DNA of 16,838 nt from an uncultured Bacilli bacterium (GTDB lineage Bacteria; Bacillota_I; Bacilli_A; RF39; UBA660), in assembly GCA_949280095.1 (NCBI GenBank), contig CASDHD010000015.1, forward strand, positions 1 through 16,838, written 5' to 3'. Shown in pieces: positions 6,572 through 13,924 of this stretch. Positions within the stretch are counted from its first letter, which is position 1, and every line of letters begins with the position of its first letter. The notes beneath the pieces were generated by a model. The model saw only the letters and a program-made list of their open reading frames with translations. It made no database searches and was not told the DNA's origin. The position numbers were made by a program, and so were the translations under genes.

Positions 6572-6748
6572 ATGAAAGAAAACGAAAAAAAGAAATTAAA
6601 AGGTTTTTTTAGTTATTTAAAGAAAACCTATATGTTTGCAAAAAATGATAAAAAGTATTTGTTCTATTTTTTAATCGGTTCTATCATCTATTGTACATTA
6701 AGTGTTATAGTACATAAAAAGTTTAGCTGCTTAGTATTTTTTTATTAA
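6572..6748 (+). pseudogene. 5' fragment of a probable ABC exporter gene
   Basis: A 58-codon frame begins MKENEKKKLKGFFSYLKK and continues with a hydrophobic segment FYFLIGSIIYCTLSVIV, which is how fused membrane/ATPase exporters of the MsbA class begin (amphipathic KGFFSYLKKTY followed by TM1). The similarity stops abruptly after SVIV near 6712, where family members continue with a Pro-Leu stretch; the rest (HKKFSCLVFFY) is unrelated and reads antisense into the end of the ATPase gene. No transporter body or ATP-binding domain follows. A TATAAT lies upstream but no Shine-Dalgarno. I infer deletion or recombination near 6713 that joined the stump to the ATPase 3' end. Alternatively it is a real small membrane protein; family assignment is by eye. 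Confidence 0.4.
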
Positions 6749-9097
6749 AAATTTCTTTTTAAAGTTTTCTATCACGTTTTTTATAAATTCAAAAAAATTA
6801 GTTAGAAAACGTAAGATAACCTCTGAGATCAAGGCAAAATTAATACAAAGTAGTATTCCCTGTATAGACATGCTATCTGTGATACCGAATAATTCTTTTA
6901 GGAAAACGATAGAAAGTAGCATTCCTAGAGTGCAAAATAGCAAGATCATCCATTTGTATTTGTCCATTGGTTTGCTAATATTATAAAGTACCATTAAGCC
7001 AATAATAGCTAGTAGAATTGTTGAAGCCGAAGAAATGTCCCCTGTACTTGCCTCAAAAATCGTTCCGAATATCACCATTGCTGCTACAATAATTGTTCCA
7101 ACTAGACCCCCAGGTATAGCTTTGAATAAAATATTTTTTAAAAAATGACCTTCTATTAATTCTTGGTTAGGCACTTGTGATAAGAAGAAAGCTGGTATGC
7201 CAATGGTAAACATACTGATCAAAGAAATTTGAGCTGGTTCTAAAGGATATTTTATACTAAAGAATATAGCAAGAACGGAAATTAGAAAAGAAAATATATT
7301 TTTGACTAAAAATAAACTTCCTGACCTTTGTAAGTTGTTGACAACTTGTCTTCCTTCAAGTACTATTTCTGGCATTTTTGAAAAATCAGATTCTAGTAAA
7401 ACAAGTTGAGCTACTTGTACTGCTGCATCACTCCCTGAAGCCATCGCAATACTGCAGTCGGCATCTTTTAAGGCTAAAACATCATTAACACCATCTCCTG
7501 TCATCGCAACCGTTTTTCCGTTTTCTTGTAGAGCTTTTACAAACTTTCTTTTTTGCTCTGGAGAGACACGACCAAATACAGTATAGGTAAGTATTGCATT
7601 ATTGATATCAGCTTCTGTTATAAGTGTTCTAGCATCGATATATTTTTCAGCATTTTCTATTCCAGCAGTTTTTGCAATTTGTGATACAGTCAAGGGATTG
7701 TCGCCAGAAATAACTTTGATATCCACATTTTGTTGTTTGAAATAGTTAAATGTCTCTTTAGCATTCTTTCGAATTGGATTAGACAGGGTAAGGAAAACAT
7801 AGGGTGTTGTTGTTCCAGTTAATTTTTTACCGTCTAATTTCTTATTGTATTGTCCAAATACTAATACACGTAGGCCTTTTTCAGCATATTTTTCTATCTT
7901 TTTTTGGTATTTTTTAAAGTGTTCTCCTAAAACAAATTCAGGAGCACCCATGATATAGGACTCTTTTTCAAAGTTCACTCCACTATACTTAAATTCGGAA
8001 GAAAAACCATATACTTCATTTGCTTTTTGATTGGTATTCCCTTTAAAGTAATCTTTTAGAGCTTTCATCGTAATATTATCTTCTGCTTGATTGTAGACAA
8101 AGTTCCCTATAAGTGTTTTTAATTTTTTGATATCTTGGTTTTGGTCCAGAATTTCCATGTTATTTACTTTCATAGTTCCGTCCGTGATGGTTCCAGTTTT
8201 ATCTACACATAATACGTTTACTCTAGCAAGGGTTTCAATGGATTTCATATCGTGTAATAAAACTTTACTTTTTGCAAGACGCATAGAACTTATTGCAAGT
8301 GTTACGCTAGCTAGTAAAAATAAGCCTTCTGGTATCATACCAATTACAGAAGCGACCATGGCTTGAATGCTAACTTTTAATGTTTCATGAGCAAAGACGA
8401 ATTGTTGAATAAATAAGGTAAGTCCTATAGGAATAATGACAATTCCAGCAAGTTTGACTATTTTATTTAAGGAACGAATGATTTCGGATTCTTCTTCATT
8501 GTTTATTGCTTTGGCTTGTAGTGTTAGTTTTGAAATATAAGAATCATTTCCTACTTTGGTAAGACGAGCATAACAAGTTCCAGAAACCACAAAGCTACCA
8601 GATAATAATTCGTCTTCTGCCTTTTTCGTAATTTCATCTTCTTCTCCTGTAAGTAAGGACTCATTTACAGAAACCTTTCCATCTATAATGATTGCATCTG
8701 CACAGATTTGGTCGCCACTTTTAAATAGAACAATGTCATCTAATACTAACTGTTCTATTTTGATTTCTTTTTCTTTTCCTTCTCTTATAACGGTTGCAGT
8801 TGGAGCATGTAACATAGTTAATTCATCGATGACTTTTTTGGAACGTATTTCTTGGATAATTCCTATTAATGTATTTGCAATTATGATAGGCAAAAAGGTT
8901 AAATCACGAAATGAACCTACGGTGATTAATAAAATTGTAATGAAGAAAAAAACTAAGTTAAAATACGTGAGAGTATTGTTTTTTATAATTTCTTTTACGG
9001 TTTTAGATGGGGCTTCTACAGGTATGTTACTTTTTCCGTTTAAATAGTTTTGTTGCGCTTCTTCATTAGTTAATCCGAAAATTTTCTTCTCTTTCAT
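6731..9097 (-). CDS. Cation-translocating P-type ATPase (CtpE-like)
   Basis: An integral-membrane ion pump that couples ATP hydrolysis, through an aspartyl-phosphate, to cation transport. Visible motifs: actuator TGE at 150-152, the membrane PEGL at 256-259 in GMIPEGLFLL, the phosphorylation site D299 in DKTGTIT, and the hinge GDGVND at 534-539. Hydrophobic pairs at about 43-85 and 210-275 give M1-M4, and a C-terminal block from about 590 gives the remaining helices. There is no N-terminal metal-binding CxxC domain, so it is not a CopA/ZntA type. The PEGL with the following RLAKSKVLLHDMKSIE segment resembles the mycobacterial CtpE subgroup, implicated in Ca2+ uptake, so Ca2+ or Mg2+ are reasonable guesses. 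Length 788 aa is normal. It is transcribed alone; no clear terminator is seen, and its 3' end overlaps the ABC exporter stump. Confidence 0.88.
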   Translation of the reverse strand: MKEKKIFGLTNEEAQQNYLNGKSNIPVEAPSKTVKEIIKNNTLTYFNLVFFFITILLITVGSFRDLTFLPIIIANTLIGIIQEIRSKKVIDELTMLHAPTATVIREGKEKEIKIEQLVLDDIVLFKSGDQICADAIIIDGKVSVNESLLTGEEDEITKKAEDELLSGSFVVSGTCYARLTKVGNDSYISKLTLQAKAINNEEESEIIRSLNKIVKLAGIVIIPIGLTLFIQQFVFAHETLKVSIQAMVASVIGMIPEGLFLLASVTLAISSMRLAKSKVLLHDMKSIETLARVNVLCVDKTGTITDGTMKVNNMEILDQNQDIKKLKTLIGNFVYNQAEDNITMKALKDYFKGNTNQKANEVYGFSSEFKYSGVNFEKESYIMGAPEFVLGEHFKKYQKKIEKYAEKGLRVLVFGQYNKKLDGKKLTGTTTPYVFLTLSNPIRKNAKETFNYFKQQNVDIKVISGDNPLTVSQIAKTAGIENAEKYIDARTLITEADINNAILTYTVFGRVSPEQKRKFVKALQENGKTVAMTGDGVNDVLALKDADCSIAMASGSDAAVQVAQLVLLESDFSKMPEIVLEGRQVVNNLQRSGSLFLVKNIFSFLISVLAIFFSIKYPLEPAQISLISMFTIGIPAFFLSQVPNQELIEGHFLKNILFKAIPGGLVGTIIVAAMVIFGTIFEASTGDISSASTILLAIIGLMVLYNISKPMDKYKWMILLFCTLGMLLSIVFLKELFGITDSMSIQGILLCINFALISEVILRFLTNFFEFIKNVIENFKKKFLIKKY

Positions 9098-9133
9098 ATA
9101 ACTGCTCTTTTCTTTTTCAAATTATTCTTTTTT

Positions 9134-9142
9134 ATTATAGCA
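9134..9142 (-). promoter_or_regulatory. Extended -10 promoter of the P-type ATPase gene
   Basis: On the minus strand TGCTATAAT forms an extended -10 element (TATAAT at 9134-9139). It lies 36 nt before the ATPase ATG; no good -35 is visible, which extended -10 promoters tolerate. Confidence 0.5.
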
Positions 9143-9164
9143 CATGTTTTGGAAATTTATTGGT

Positions 9165-9198
9165 AAAATAAAAACCCATATGTTCTAAATTATGGGTT
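9165..9198 (-). terminator. Terminator of tRNA-Thr
   Basis: Perfect 8-bp stem AACCCATA/TATGGGTT (9173-9180 and 9191-9198), 10-nt loop, followed on the minus strand by TTTATTTT. It starts 10 nt after the tRNA CCA end and separates the tRNA from the ATPase promoter. Confidence 0.8.
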
Positions 9199-9207
9199 AT
9201 TTTCTTA

Positions 9208-9283
9208 TGGTGCTGGAAACAAGACTCGAACTTGCGACCTACGCGTTACGAGGGCGTTGCTCTACCAACTGAGCTATTCCAGC
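9208..9283 (-). tRNA. tRNA-Thr (anticodon CGU)
   Basis: A 76-nt cloverleaf including an encoded CCA. Acceptor stem GCTGGAA/TTCCAGC with discriminator A, D arm GCTC/GAGC, T arm GCAAG-TTCGAGT-CTTGT. The anticodon loop CTCGTAA gives CGU (plus-strand bases 9248-9250), which reads ACG. G1-C72, C2-G71 and the G35-U36 of the anticodon fit threonine identity. The anticodon stem ACGCC/CGCGT has a C31-C39 mismatch next to the loop, which is unusual. Confidence 0.9.
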
Positions 9284-9293
9284 AAGTGAATTC

Positions 9294-9299
9294 ATTATA
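9294..9299 (-). promoter_or_regulatory. -10 element of tRNA-Thr
   Basis: Perfect TATAAT on the minus strand, 10 nt before the mature tRNA 5' end; -35 not clear. Confidence 0.5.
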
Positions 9300-9383
9300 A
9301 CAAAAAAATCAGTTTAGTTCTATATTATTATGCACTTATCTAACATTTTTGCATAAAATATACTAAATGATACAAAAAAATAG

Positions 9384-9411
9384 TTGAATTTTTTATCATT
9401 TATGTTATAAT
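9384..9411 (+). promoter_or_regulatory. Promoter of tRNA-Gly
   Basis: TTGAAT (9384-9389), 16-nt spacer, TATAAT (9406-9411), 22 nt before the tRNA. Confidence 0.65.
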
Positions 9412-9433
9412 CTTAATTGTTACTGAAAGAAAT

Positions 9434-9507
9434 GCGGATGTAGTTTAATGGTAGAGCTTCAGCCTTCCAAGCTGATAACGTGGGTTCGATTCCCATCATC
9501 CGCTCCA
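9434..9507 (+). tRNA. tRNA-Gly (anticodon UCC)
   Basis: A 74-nt cloverleaf with encoded CCA. Acceptor GCGGATG/CATCCGC with discriminator T, anticodon stem CAGC/GCTG with loop CTTCCAA giving UCC, T arm GTGGG-TTCGATT-CCCAT. No terminator is seen between it and the following 94-aa gene, and mobile-element genes start directly downstream, so this tRNA may mark the island boundary. Confidence 0.93.
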
Positions 9508-9600
9508 TTTGAAAACAACTTACGGACTATTAAAGGTTCGTGAGTTTTTATTTTATATAAAAGGCTTAAAGTTCTCTTTCTAGGAAGGAGGACTTTTTTG

Positions 9601-9885
9601 ATGTTGGATTTTAAAACTATGGAAACATTAAAGCCAAATAACAAAATCTTGGAGGTAATCAAAGACTATACTTACAAAGTTAAGAAAGGTGCAATAAAAC
9701 ATATTCTACATACTAATTTACAGGTTATAGAGCCTACAGAGTATCAAATTACATATCCTACTACTCTTACAATACTAGAGTATAAAATTAACGAAATATC
9801 TAACAAACCATTCTTTATTAAAGAACATAATCAAAAATATTCATTATCAGAAATTACACAAATTTTAAAGAAATTGAAAATTTAG
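9601..9885 (+). CDS. Hypothetical protein at island edge (94 aa)
   Basis: I do not recognise the family. It is a small, mostly soluble protein with alternating Lys-rich and beta-prone stretches and a C-terminal helix (SLSEITQILKKLKI). The start is well defined: AAGGAGG (9585-9591) lies 9 nt before the ATG at 9601. A TTG three bases earlier is in frame but badly spaced. It lies 93 bp after tRNA-Gly and 192 bp before the large serine recombinase, in the same orientation. Position alone would fit an accessory or directionality factor of the recombinase, but nothing in the sequence demonstrates it. No helix-turn-helix is evident by eye. Confidence 0.6.
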   Translation: MLDFKTMETLKPNNKILEVIKDYTYKVKKGAIKHILHTNLQVIEPTEYQITYPTTLTILEYKINEISNKPFFIKEHNQKYSLSEITQILKKLKI

Positions 9886-9906
9886 ACTTCACTTTTTCCA
9901 TTTTTG

Positions 9907-10056
9907 TGAGGAAACATATGAGAGGCTAATTTTTCAAATTGGACTTCGTAAAAGCCCTTTTAAATGAGGAAACTAATGAAAGAAGTGTAAAAAATGCGTA
10001 AAATTTTAACTTTTTTCATAATTGAAGTCTACTTTTTGGCTTCTGAGTGAGGAAAC
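9907..10056 (+). repeat. Three degenerate repeats before the serine recombinase
   Basis: The nonamer TGAGGAAAC occurs exactly three times, at 9907-9915, 9965-9973 and 10048-10056, in the context RTGAGGAAACWWRTGAR. Each copy is preceded by a similar stretch of about 22 nt (ACTTC or AGTCTAC, then a CTTTT-rich run), giving a loose unit of roughly 32 nt. The last copy ends just before the recombinase ribosome binding site. Recombinase attachment arms, binding sites for a regulator, or an RNA structure are all possible. Confidence 0.5.
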
Positions 10057-10077
10057 AAGTGAGGAGATGATTATTTT

Positions 10078-11868
10078 ATGAGATGTGCAGTATATGTAAG
10101 AGTAAGTACAGACGACCAAAGAGATAATGGTTATTCTATTGATTCACAACTTCGTATGATTAAAGAATATTGCGAGAAGAACGATTATAGTATTGTTGAT
10201 GTTTATAATGACGCAGGTCATTCTGGAAAAGATTTAATGCGACCAGAAATGCAAAGATTACTTGCAGATATTAAATCTAAAAAGATTGATAAGTTAATTG
10301 CAATTAAAGTAGATAGACTTACAAGAAATAATTATGATGGCTTTTGGCTACTCAATTACTGTGAAGAACACGATGTTAAGATAGAACTTATTTTAGAGCC
10401 TTATGATGTATCTACAGCTAATGGCGAAATGATATTTGGTATGAATTTAGTATTTGGTCAACGAGAGAGAAAAGAAATTGGAGCAAGAACTAAACGAGCA
10501 ATGGAAGAAATGGCACTAGAGCATATTCACCCCAGTAAAGCACCTTATGGCTATGTTAGAAATAAAGATACAGGTCATTTAGAAATAGAGCCAATAGAAG
10601 CCCAAGTTGTAAAAGAAATATTTAAACTATGCCAAGAGGGTAATTCTACTAGAAGTATTGCTACAATTATGAAAGATTATAATGCCTATCTAAAAAATGG
10701 TAAATGGAGAGCAGACAGAGTTTATAAAATACTTACTAATTCTATTTATATAGGTGTGTTTGAATATGGAAAATATAAACGAAAACAACAAGATATTTTA
10801 AGAGTAAAAGACTATTGTGAGCCAATTATAGATGAAACAACTTGGAATGCTACTAGAAATGTATTAGTGAAAAATAAACATTCAAACTATGGAGAGTTTA
10901 TTCATTTATTTTCAGGATTAGTAAAATGTCCGATATGTGGTAGTATTATGGCTTCCTCTGAATCTTTTAAATATCCAAATGGAAAACAAAAAGTTTATTA
11001 CCATTTAAGATGTAAAAATCTTAATTGTAGTGGCTATGGACTTCATTATAATACCGAGAAAATTGAAGTTAAATTAAGAAGAGTTTTAGAAGAATTAACT
11101 ATTTTTATGATGGGTACAAATAATGAAATCATTACTTGCAATTCTACAAAAAGTAATGATGTTAAGGAAGTAGAAAAAGCGATTGAAAAATTAAGATTAC
11201 AAGAAAAAAGATTGGTAGATTTATATTTAAGTTCTACATTAGATGTTGAGACAATTAACTACAAAAACGATGTTATCAAAAAAGAAATTGAAAAACTAAA
11301 CAAAAAGAAAATAACTCTTGATCCAGATAATGAATCTAAAGAATACACAACAGAACTTGTTAAAAAACTAGATTGTGAAAAGGAAGATGACAAACTGGTA
11401 TTTAAAAATGTTAAGATGTTTGACTTCACTTTTTTCTACAATTTACTATCAAGAGAAGCCAAACGAGATATGATTCATAGACTTATATCACAAATAGAAA
11501 TCACAAGAGATAGTAATTACAACATTGATATTAAAAATATAAAATTTACAGATGAATTTATTACGAAAAGTAGTACAGAGTTTATCAAATACTTATATAT
11601 TGTTCTAAAAAATGATACTGTTGGAATCAAATATCTAAATGAAATAACAAAAGATGAATTAGAAATCAAGAAAAAAGATTATGATGTTTTATCAATTTTA
11701 AAAATGAAAAGAAATGAATATTCAAGTGAATTTGTAGATGATTTTTTTGCTAAAGCCCATAGTCATTTTTATGTAGATGGTATAATTGGCAGTCCTTATT
11801 TTGAAGGAAATGTATCTAAAGATTTTCTATTATTAGTGCCTAAAAAAGAAGTAGTAAAAGCAAATTAA
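10078..11868 (+). CDS. Large serine recombinase (integrase of the first element)
   Basis: A site-specific recombinase that integrates and excises mobile DNA through a Ser-DNA covalent intermediate. The N-terminal resolvase domain (residues 1-140) has the nucleophile S10 in YVRVSTDDQ, the GYSIDSQ motif, the DAGHSGK segment, and KVDRLTR. The Recombinase domain follows (about 155-260, APYGYV and later NSIYIGVFEYG), then a zinc ribbon with C284, C287, C312 and C317, and a coiled coil at about 350-405 typical of this class. The 596-aa length is within range. The last 70 or so residues (after about 525) look like an extra C-terminal segment. Shine-Dalgarno AGGAG is 11 nt before the ATG. It is followed after 18 bp by a broken small gene and then tnpV. 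Confidence 0.93.
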   Translation: MRCAVYVRVSTDDQRDNGYSIDSQLRMIKEYCEKNDYSIVDVYNDAGHSGKDLMRPEMQRLLADIKSKKIDKLIAIKVDRLTRNNYDGFWLLNYCEEHDVKIELILEPYDVSTANGEMIFGMNLVFGQRERKEIGARTKRAMEEMALEHIHPSKAPYGYVRNKDTGHLEIEPIEAQVVKEIFKLCQEGNSTRSIATIMKDYNAYLKNGKWRADRVYKILTNSIYIGVFEYGKYKRKQQDILRVKDYCEPIIDETTWNATRNVLVKNKHSNYGEFIHLFSGLVKCPICGSIMASSESFKYPNGKQKVYYHLRCKNLNCSGYGLHYNTEKIEVKLRRVLEELTIFMMGTNNEIITCNSTKSNDVKEVEKAIEKLRLQEKRLVDLYLSSTLDVETINYKNDVIKKEIEKLNKKKITLDPDNESKEYTTELVKKLDCEKEDDKLVFKNVKMFDFTFFYNLLSREAKRDMIHRLISQIEITRDSNYNIDIKNIKFTDEFITKSSTEFIKYLYIVLKNDTVGIKYLNEITKDELEIKKKDYDVLSILKMKRNEYSSEFVDDFFAKAHSHFYVDGIIGSPYFEGNVSKDFLLLVPKKEVVKAN

Positions 11869-11886
11869 AAATGAAAGGAGTTAGCA

Positions 11887-12123
11887 ATGAAACAATTAAC
11901 GAAAGAAAATATTTTAAAGAATCAAGTAGATACCATAGAATAATTTAAAGTTCTTGATTATCTAAAAAGGCAATTATCTATTGGCGAGTTTGATGTATAT
12001 TTAATTGATAGATTTACTATTAAAGTTATAGATAAAAACAATGAACAAGGTTATTTTAAATACAATAGCAAAACAAAATCAGTAGATTTTTATGAAAAAA
12101 ATATTAAAAGTAAAGAAATGTAG
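11887..12123 (+). pseudogene. Small gene interrupted by an in-frame stop
   Basis: A frame with a very good ribosome binding site (AAAGGAG) starts at 11887 with MKQLTKENILKNQVDTIE and meets a TAA at 11941-11943 (codon 19). The same frame then stays open, with protein-like composition, for another 59 codons (FKVLDYLKRQLS and onward, ending KSKEM) to TAG at 12121. A single CAA-to-TAA change would explain the break. No internal ATG with a ribosome binding site rescues the second part. The original product, 78 aa, is not recognised. It sits between the recombinase and tnpV, all on the same strand. Confidence 0.6.
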
Positions 12124-12133
12124 AGATGAAAAA

Positions 12134-12487
12134 ATGGAATTAAATTATACAAAAGTTGGTGATTATTTATTACCAAACTTAACAATAGAAAAACAAAATA
12201 ATGAGAAAATCAACAAGTATGGCTATTTAAGATTACACTATCTGAAAGAAAATAATAAGCCATTTTATACAACTCTTTTAATGAAAAATGAATTAACAAA
12301 TCATCTTGTTTCAGTTAGTATTGAAGCAGAAAATAGATTAAATTCTTTAATGGAACAATACAAAAATTCTGATAAATTACTATCTGAAAAAAATAAAATG
12401 GATAACCAACTTCAATGGGTAAAACTAATGAATAATTATAAAAATATAGCAGAAGAAGTTATCTTAAAGGAACTAATTTATATTTGA
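12134..12487 (+). CDS. tnpV: TnpV-family transposon-encoded protein
   Basis: Matches the TnpV family of clostridial Tn4451-like and other serine-recombinase elements: the start ELNYTKVGDYLLPNL, the middle RLHYLKENNKPFYTTLLMKNELTNHL, and the end QWVKLMNNYKNIAEEVILKELIYI follow the family pattern closely. Its role is unclear; it is found only with mobile elements. I start it at the ATG at 12134 (117 aa), where the family homology begins, although no good Shine-Dalgarno precedes it. An in-frame ATG at 12092 would add 14 residues overlapping the broken gene. Translation may have been coupled to that gene, whose stop lies 10 nt upstream, so the premature stop could also reduce TnpV. Confidence 0.85.
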   Translation: MELNYTKVGDYLLPNLTIEKQNNEKINKYGYLRLHYLKENNKPFYTTLLMKNELTNHLVSVSIEAENRLNSLMEQYKNSDKLLSEKNKMDNQLQWVKLMNNYKNIAEEVILKELIYI

Positions 12488-12491
12488 AAAT

Positions 12492-12514
12492 AGGACTGCA
12501 AACCCAGCAGTCCT
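12492..12514. terminator. Hairpin between tnpV and the convergent YbaK gene
   Basis: Perfect 8-bp stem AGGACTGC/GCAGTCCT (loop AAACCCA) five nucleotides after the tnpV stop. The T tract is short (TTT, then AAAA) on the plus strand and ATTTTC on the minus strand. It probably terminates tnpV and may serve both directions. Confidence 0.55.
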
Positions 12515-12618
12515 TTAAAATTACTGTAAGTACAAGTTTGTGCTTTTGTCCTAGCCAGCACTGAAAACCTACTCCCGTATGTTTTCTATTATGGGATTTC
12601 CCATACCCTTTAAAAATA
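12515..12618. other. Non-coding stretch between convergent genes, with palindrome
   Basis: No credible gene. A near-perfect palindrome TATGGGATTTCCCATA lies at 12590-12605, 13 nt past the YbaK stop on the minus strand, without a U tract. A minus-strand open frame of 60 codons crosses the region but overlaps tnpV and the YbaK end and has no ribosome binding site. The junction between the tnpV element and the YbaK operon should lie here. Confidence 0.35.
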
Positions 12619-13173
12619 TTATAGAATATTCTCTTTAGCAATTCCTTCTACAATTTCTACATTGGGGATTTTTAAAAATAATTCTGTAGGTAATGATATT
12701 TTAGCATTTACTAAACCACCACCAATTATTATTTGTTTTTGTTCTTTAATTAGTGGATCAACTAATATCATCCAATCATCTGGAAGGCCAATAGGAGTTA
12801 TACTTCCATATTCCATTTGTGTTTTATCTAAAACATAATCAAGAGGTGCTACAGATACAACTCTTGAATTAGTGTATTTTCTTACAACGCTTCCCATATT
12901 GTATTTATATCCAACTGGAACTATTAAAGCACAGTATTTAATTGTCTCATTTCTTTTACATTCAACTATTAAACAATTGAATCCTATTTTTTTATCAATA
13001 TTATATTCTTCACAAAGTTTATTTCCATCTGCAAAATCAGGATTAATTTCTGCAACCATAAATTTATTCTTCTCTTCTAAATTATTCCAATCATTAACTA
13101 AGTCATATATGCATTTAGGAATAAGGTTTTTATTTTCTACAATAGGCTTAAATTCTAAATTTCCTATGTTCAT
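12619..13173 (-). CDS. YbaK/EbsC-type aminoacyl-tRNA deacylase
   Basis: A stand-alone editing domain of the YbaK/ProX superfamily, which hydrolyses mischarged aminoacyl-tRNA in the cytoplasm (for example Cys- or Ala-tRNA(Pro)). The C-terminal half carries the family core: MEYGSITPIGLPDDWMILVD (about residues 120-139), then IIIGGGLVNAKISLPTELFLKIPN. The central CLIVECKRNETIKYCALIVP is the expected strand pair. The substrate cannot be told from sequence. The length of 184 aa is normal. The start is well supported: AGGAGG at 13181-13186 is 7 nt from the ATG, and the stop codon of the upstream dehydrogenase overlaps this site, so the two are translationally coupled. It is the last gene of a three-gene operon. 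Confidence 0.85.
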   Translation of the reverse strand: MNIGNLEFKPIVENKNLIPKCIYDLVNDWNNLEEKNKFMVAEINPDFADGNKLCEEYNIDKKIGFNCLIVECKRNETIKYCALIVPVGYKYNMGSVVRKYTNSRVVSVAPLDYVLDKTQMEYGSITPIGLPDDWMILVDPLIKEQKQIIIGGGLVNAKISLPTELFLKIPNVEIVEGIAKENIL

Positions 13174-13184
13174 ATTTGAACCTC

Positions 13185-13901
13185 CTAATAATTTTTTATA
13201 TGTCTTACCTCTATACTTGGTATTGTTATTTCGTGAGGTAAGTCAAAAACATATTTTACAGTTTTTGCAACATCTTCTGGCGTTAATCCTGTATCCATTA
13301 TTTCTTTTGGTAATGGATTATTGGCTCTGTTATAAAAGTCAGTTTGAATAAGTCCAGGACATACATCAGTTATTTTTATATTATTTCTTGCCAAATCGTC
13401 TTGAATAGCTTTTCTAAAAGCATTTGTGCTATGTTTTGTAGCATTATAAATTGGAAATGGTGGCTCACACATAACACCACTTTGAGAATTAATATTTATT
13501 ATTTGCCCATAGCCTTGTTTTTTCATAATTGGAAATACACTTTTTATCATAGCAATAGTTCCAAATATATTAGTATCAATTACTCTTTTGATTCTATCTA
13601 AAGTATTCATTTCATCAAATATAGGTTGTTCTAATTTTGATATATCTCCAGAAATCCACATTCCAGCACAATTAATTAAACAATCAATTTTATTATATTG
13701 CTTATTTACCTTAGATATTACTTTACTTATTTGATTTGTATCACTCAAATCGCATACATAATAATTTTCACCTAATTCTTTTGCTGTTTTTTCTAGACCT
13801 ACATTATCAATATCAATTAATATTAAATTTTCATTTTTTAATATTTGGGCAACTGCTTTTCCAACGCCATTTGCAGAACCTGTAATAATTACATTTTTCA
13901 T
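13185..13901 (-). CDS. Short-chain dehydrogenase/reductase
   Basis: A classical SDR: Rossmann glycine motif TGSANGVG at residues 7-14, NCAG at 77-80, and the tetrad N111, S139, Y152 and K156 (YNATK). An Asp at the end of the second strand (D30, LILIDID) suggests NAD(H) rather than NADP(H). Length 238 aa is typical. The substrate is unknown. I start it at the ATG at 13901, where the Rossmann strand begins and AGGAGG (13909-13914) lies 7 nt upstream; a longer frame back to 13964 overlaps the previous gene. It is 23 bp after the DUF6414-like gene and its stop overlaps the ribosome binding site of the YbaK gene. Confidence 0.9.
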   Translation of the reverse strand: MKNVIITGSANGVGKAVAQILKNENLILIDIDNVGLEKTAKELGENYYVCDLSDTNQISKVISKVNKQYNKIDCLINCAGMWISGDISKLEQPIFDEMNTLDRIKRVIDTNIFGTIAMIKSVFPIMKKQGYGQIININSQSGVMCEPPFPIYNATKHSTNAFRKAIQDDLARNNIKITDVCPGLIQTDFYNRANNPLPKEIMDTGLTPEDVAKTVKYVFDLPHEITIPSIEVRHIKNY

Positions 13902-13924
13902 TATGTTTCCTCCTATTAATCCAT

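Noticed and set aside
9459..9662. Minus-strand frame across tRNA-Gly
   Set aside because: It reads antisense through a tRNA and through the ribosome binding site of the 94-aa gene; such peptides are typical false calls over tRNAs.
9907..10056. CRISPR array from the three TGAGGAAAC copies
   Set aside because: Repeats are only nine exact bases, spacing is uneven (58 and 83 nt), and no cas genes are nearby.
12459..12641. Minus-strand 60-codon frame overlapping the tnpV and YbaK ends
   Set aside because: No ribosome binding site, overlaps two well-supported genes and crosses the hairpin at 12492-12514.
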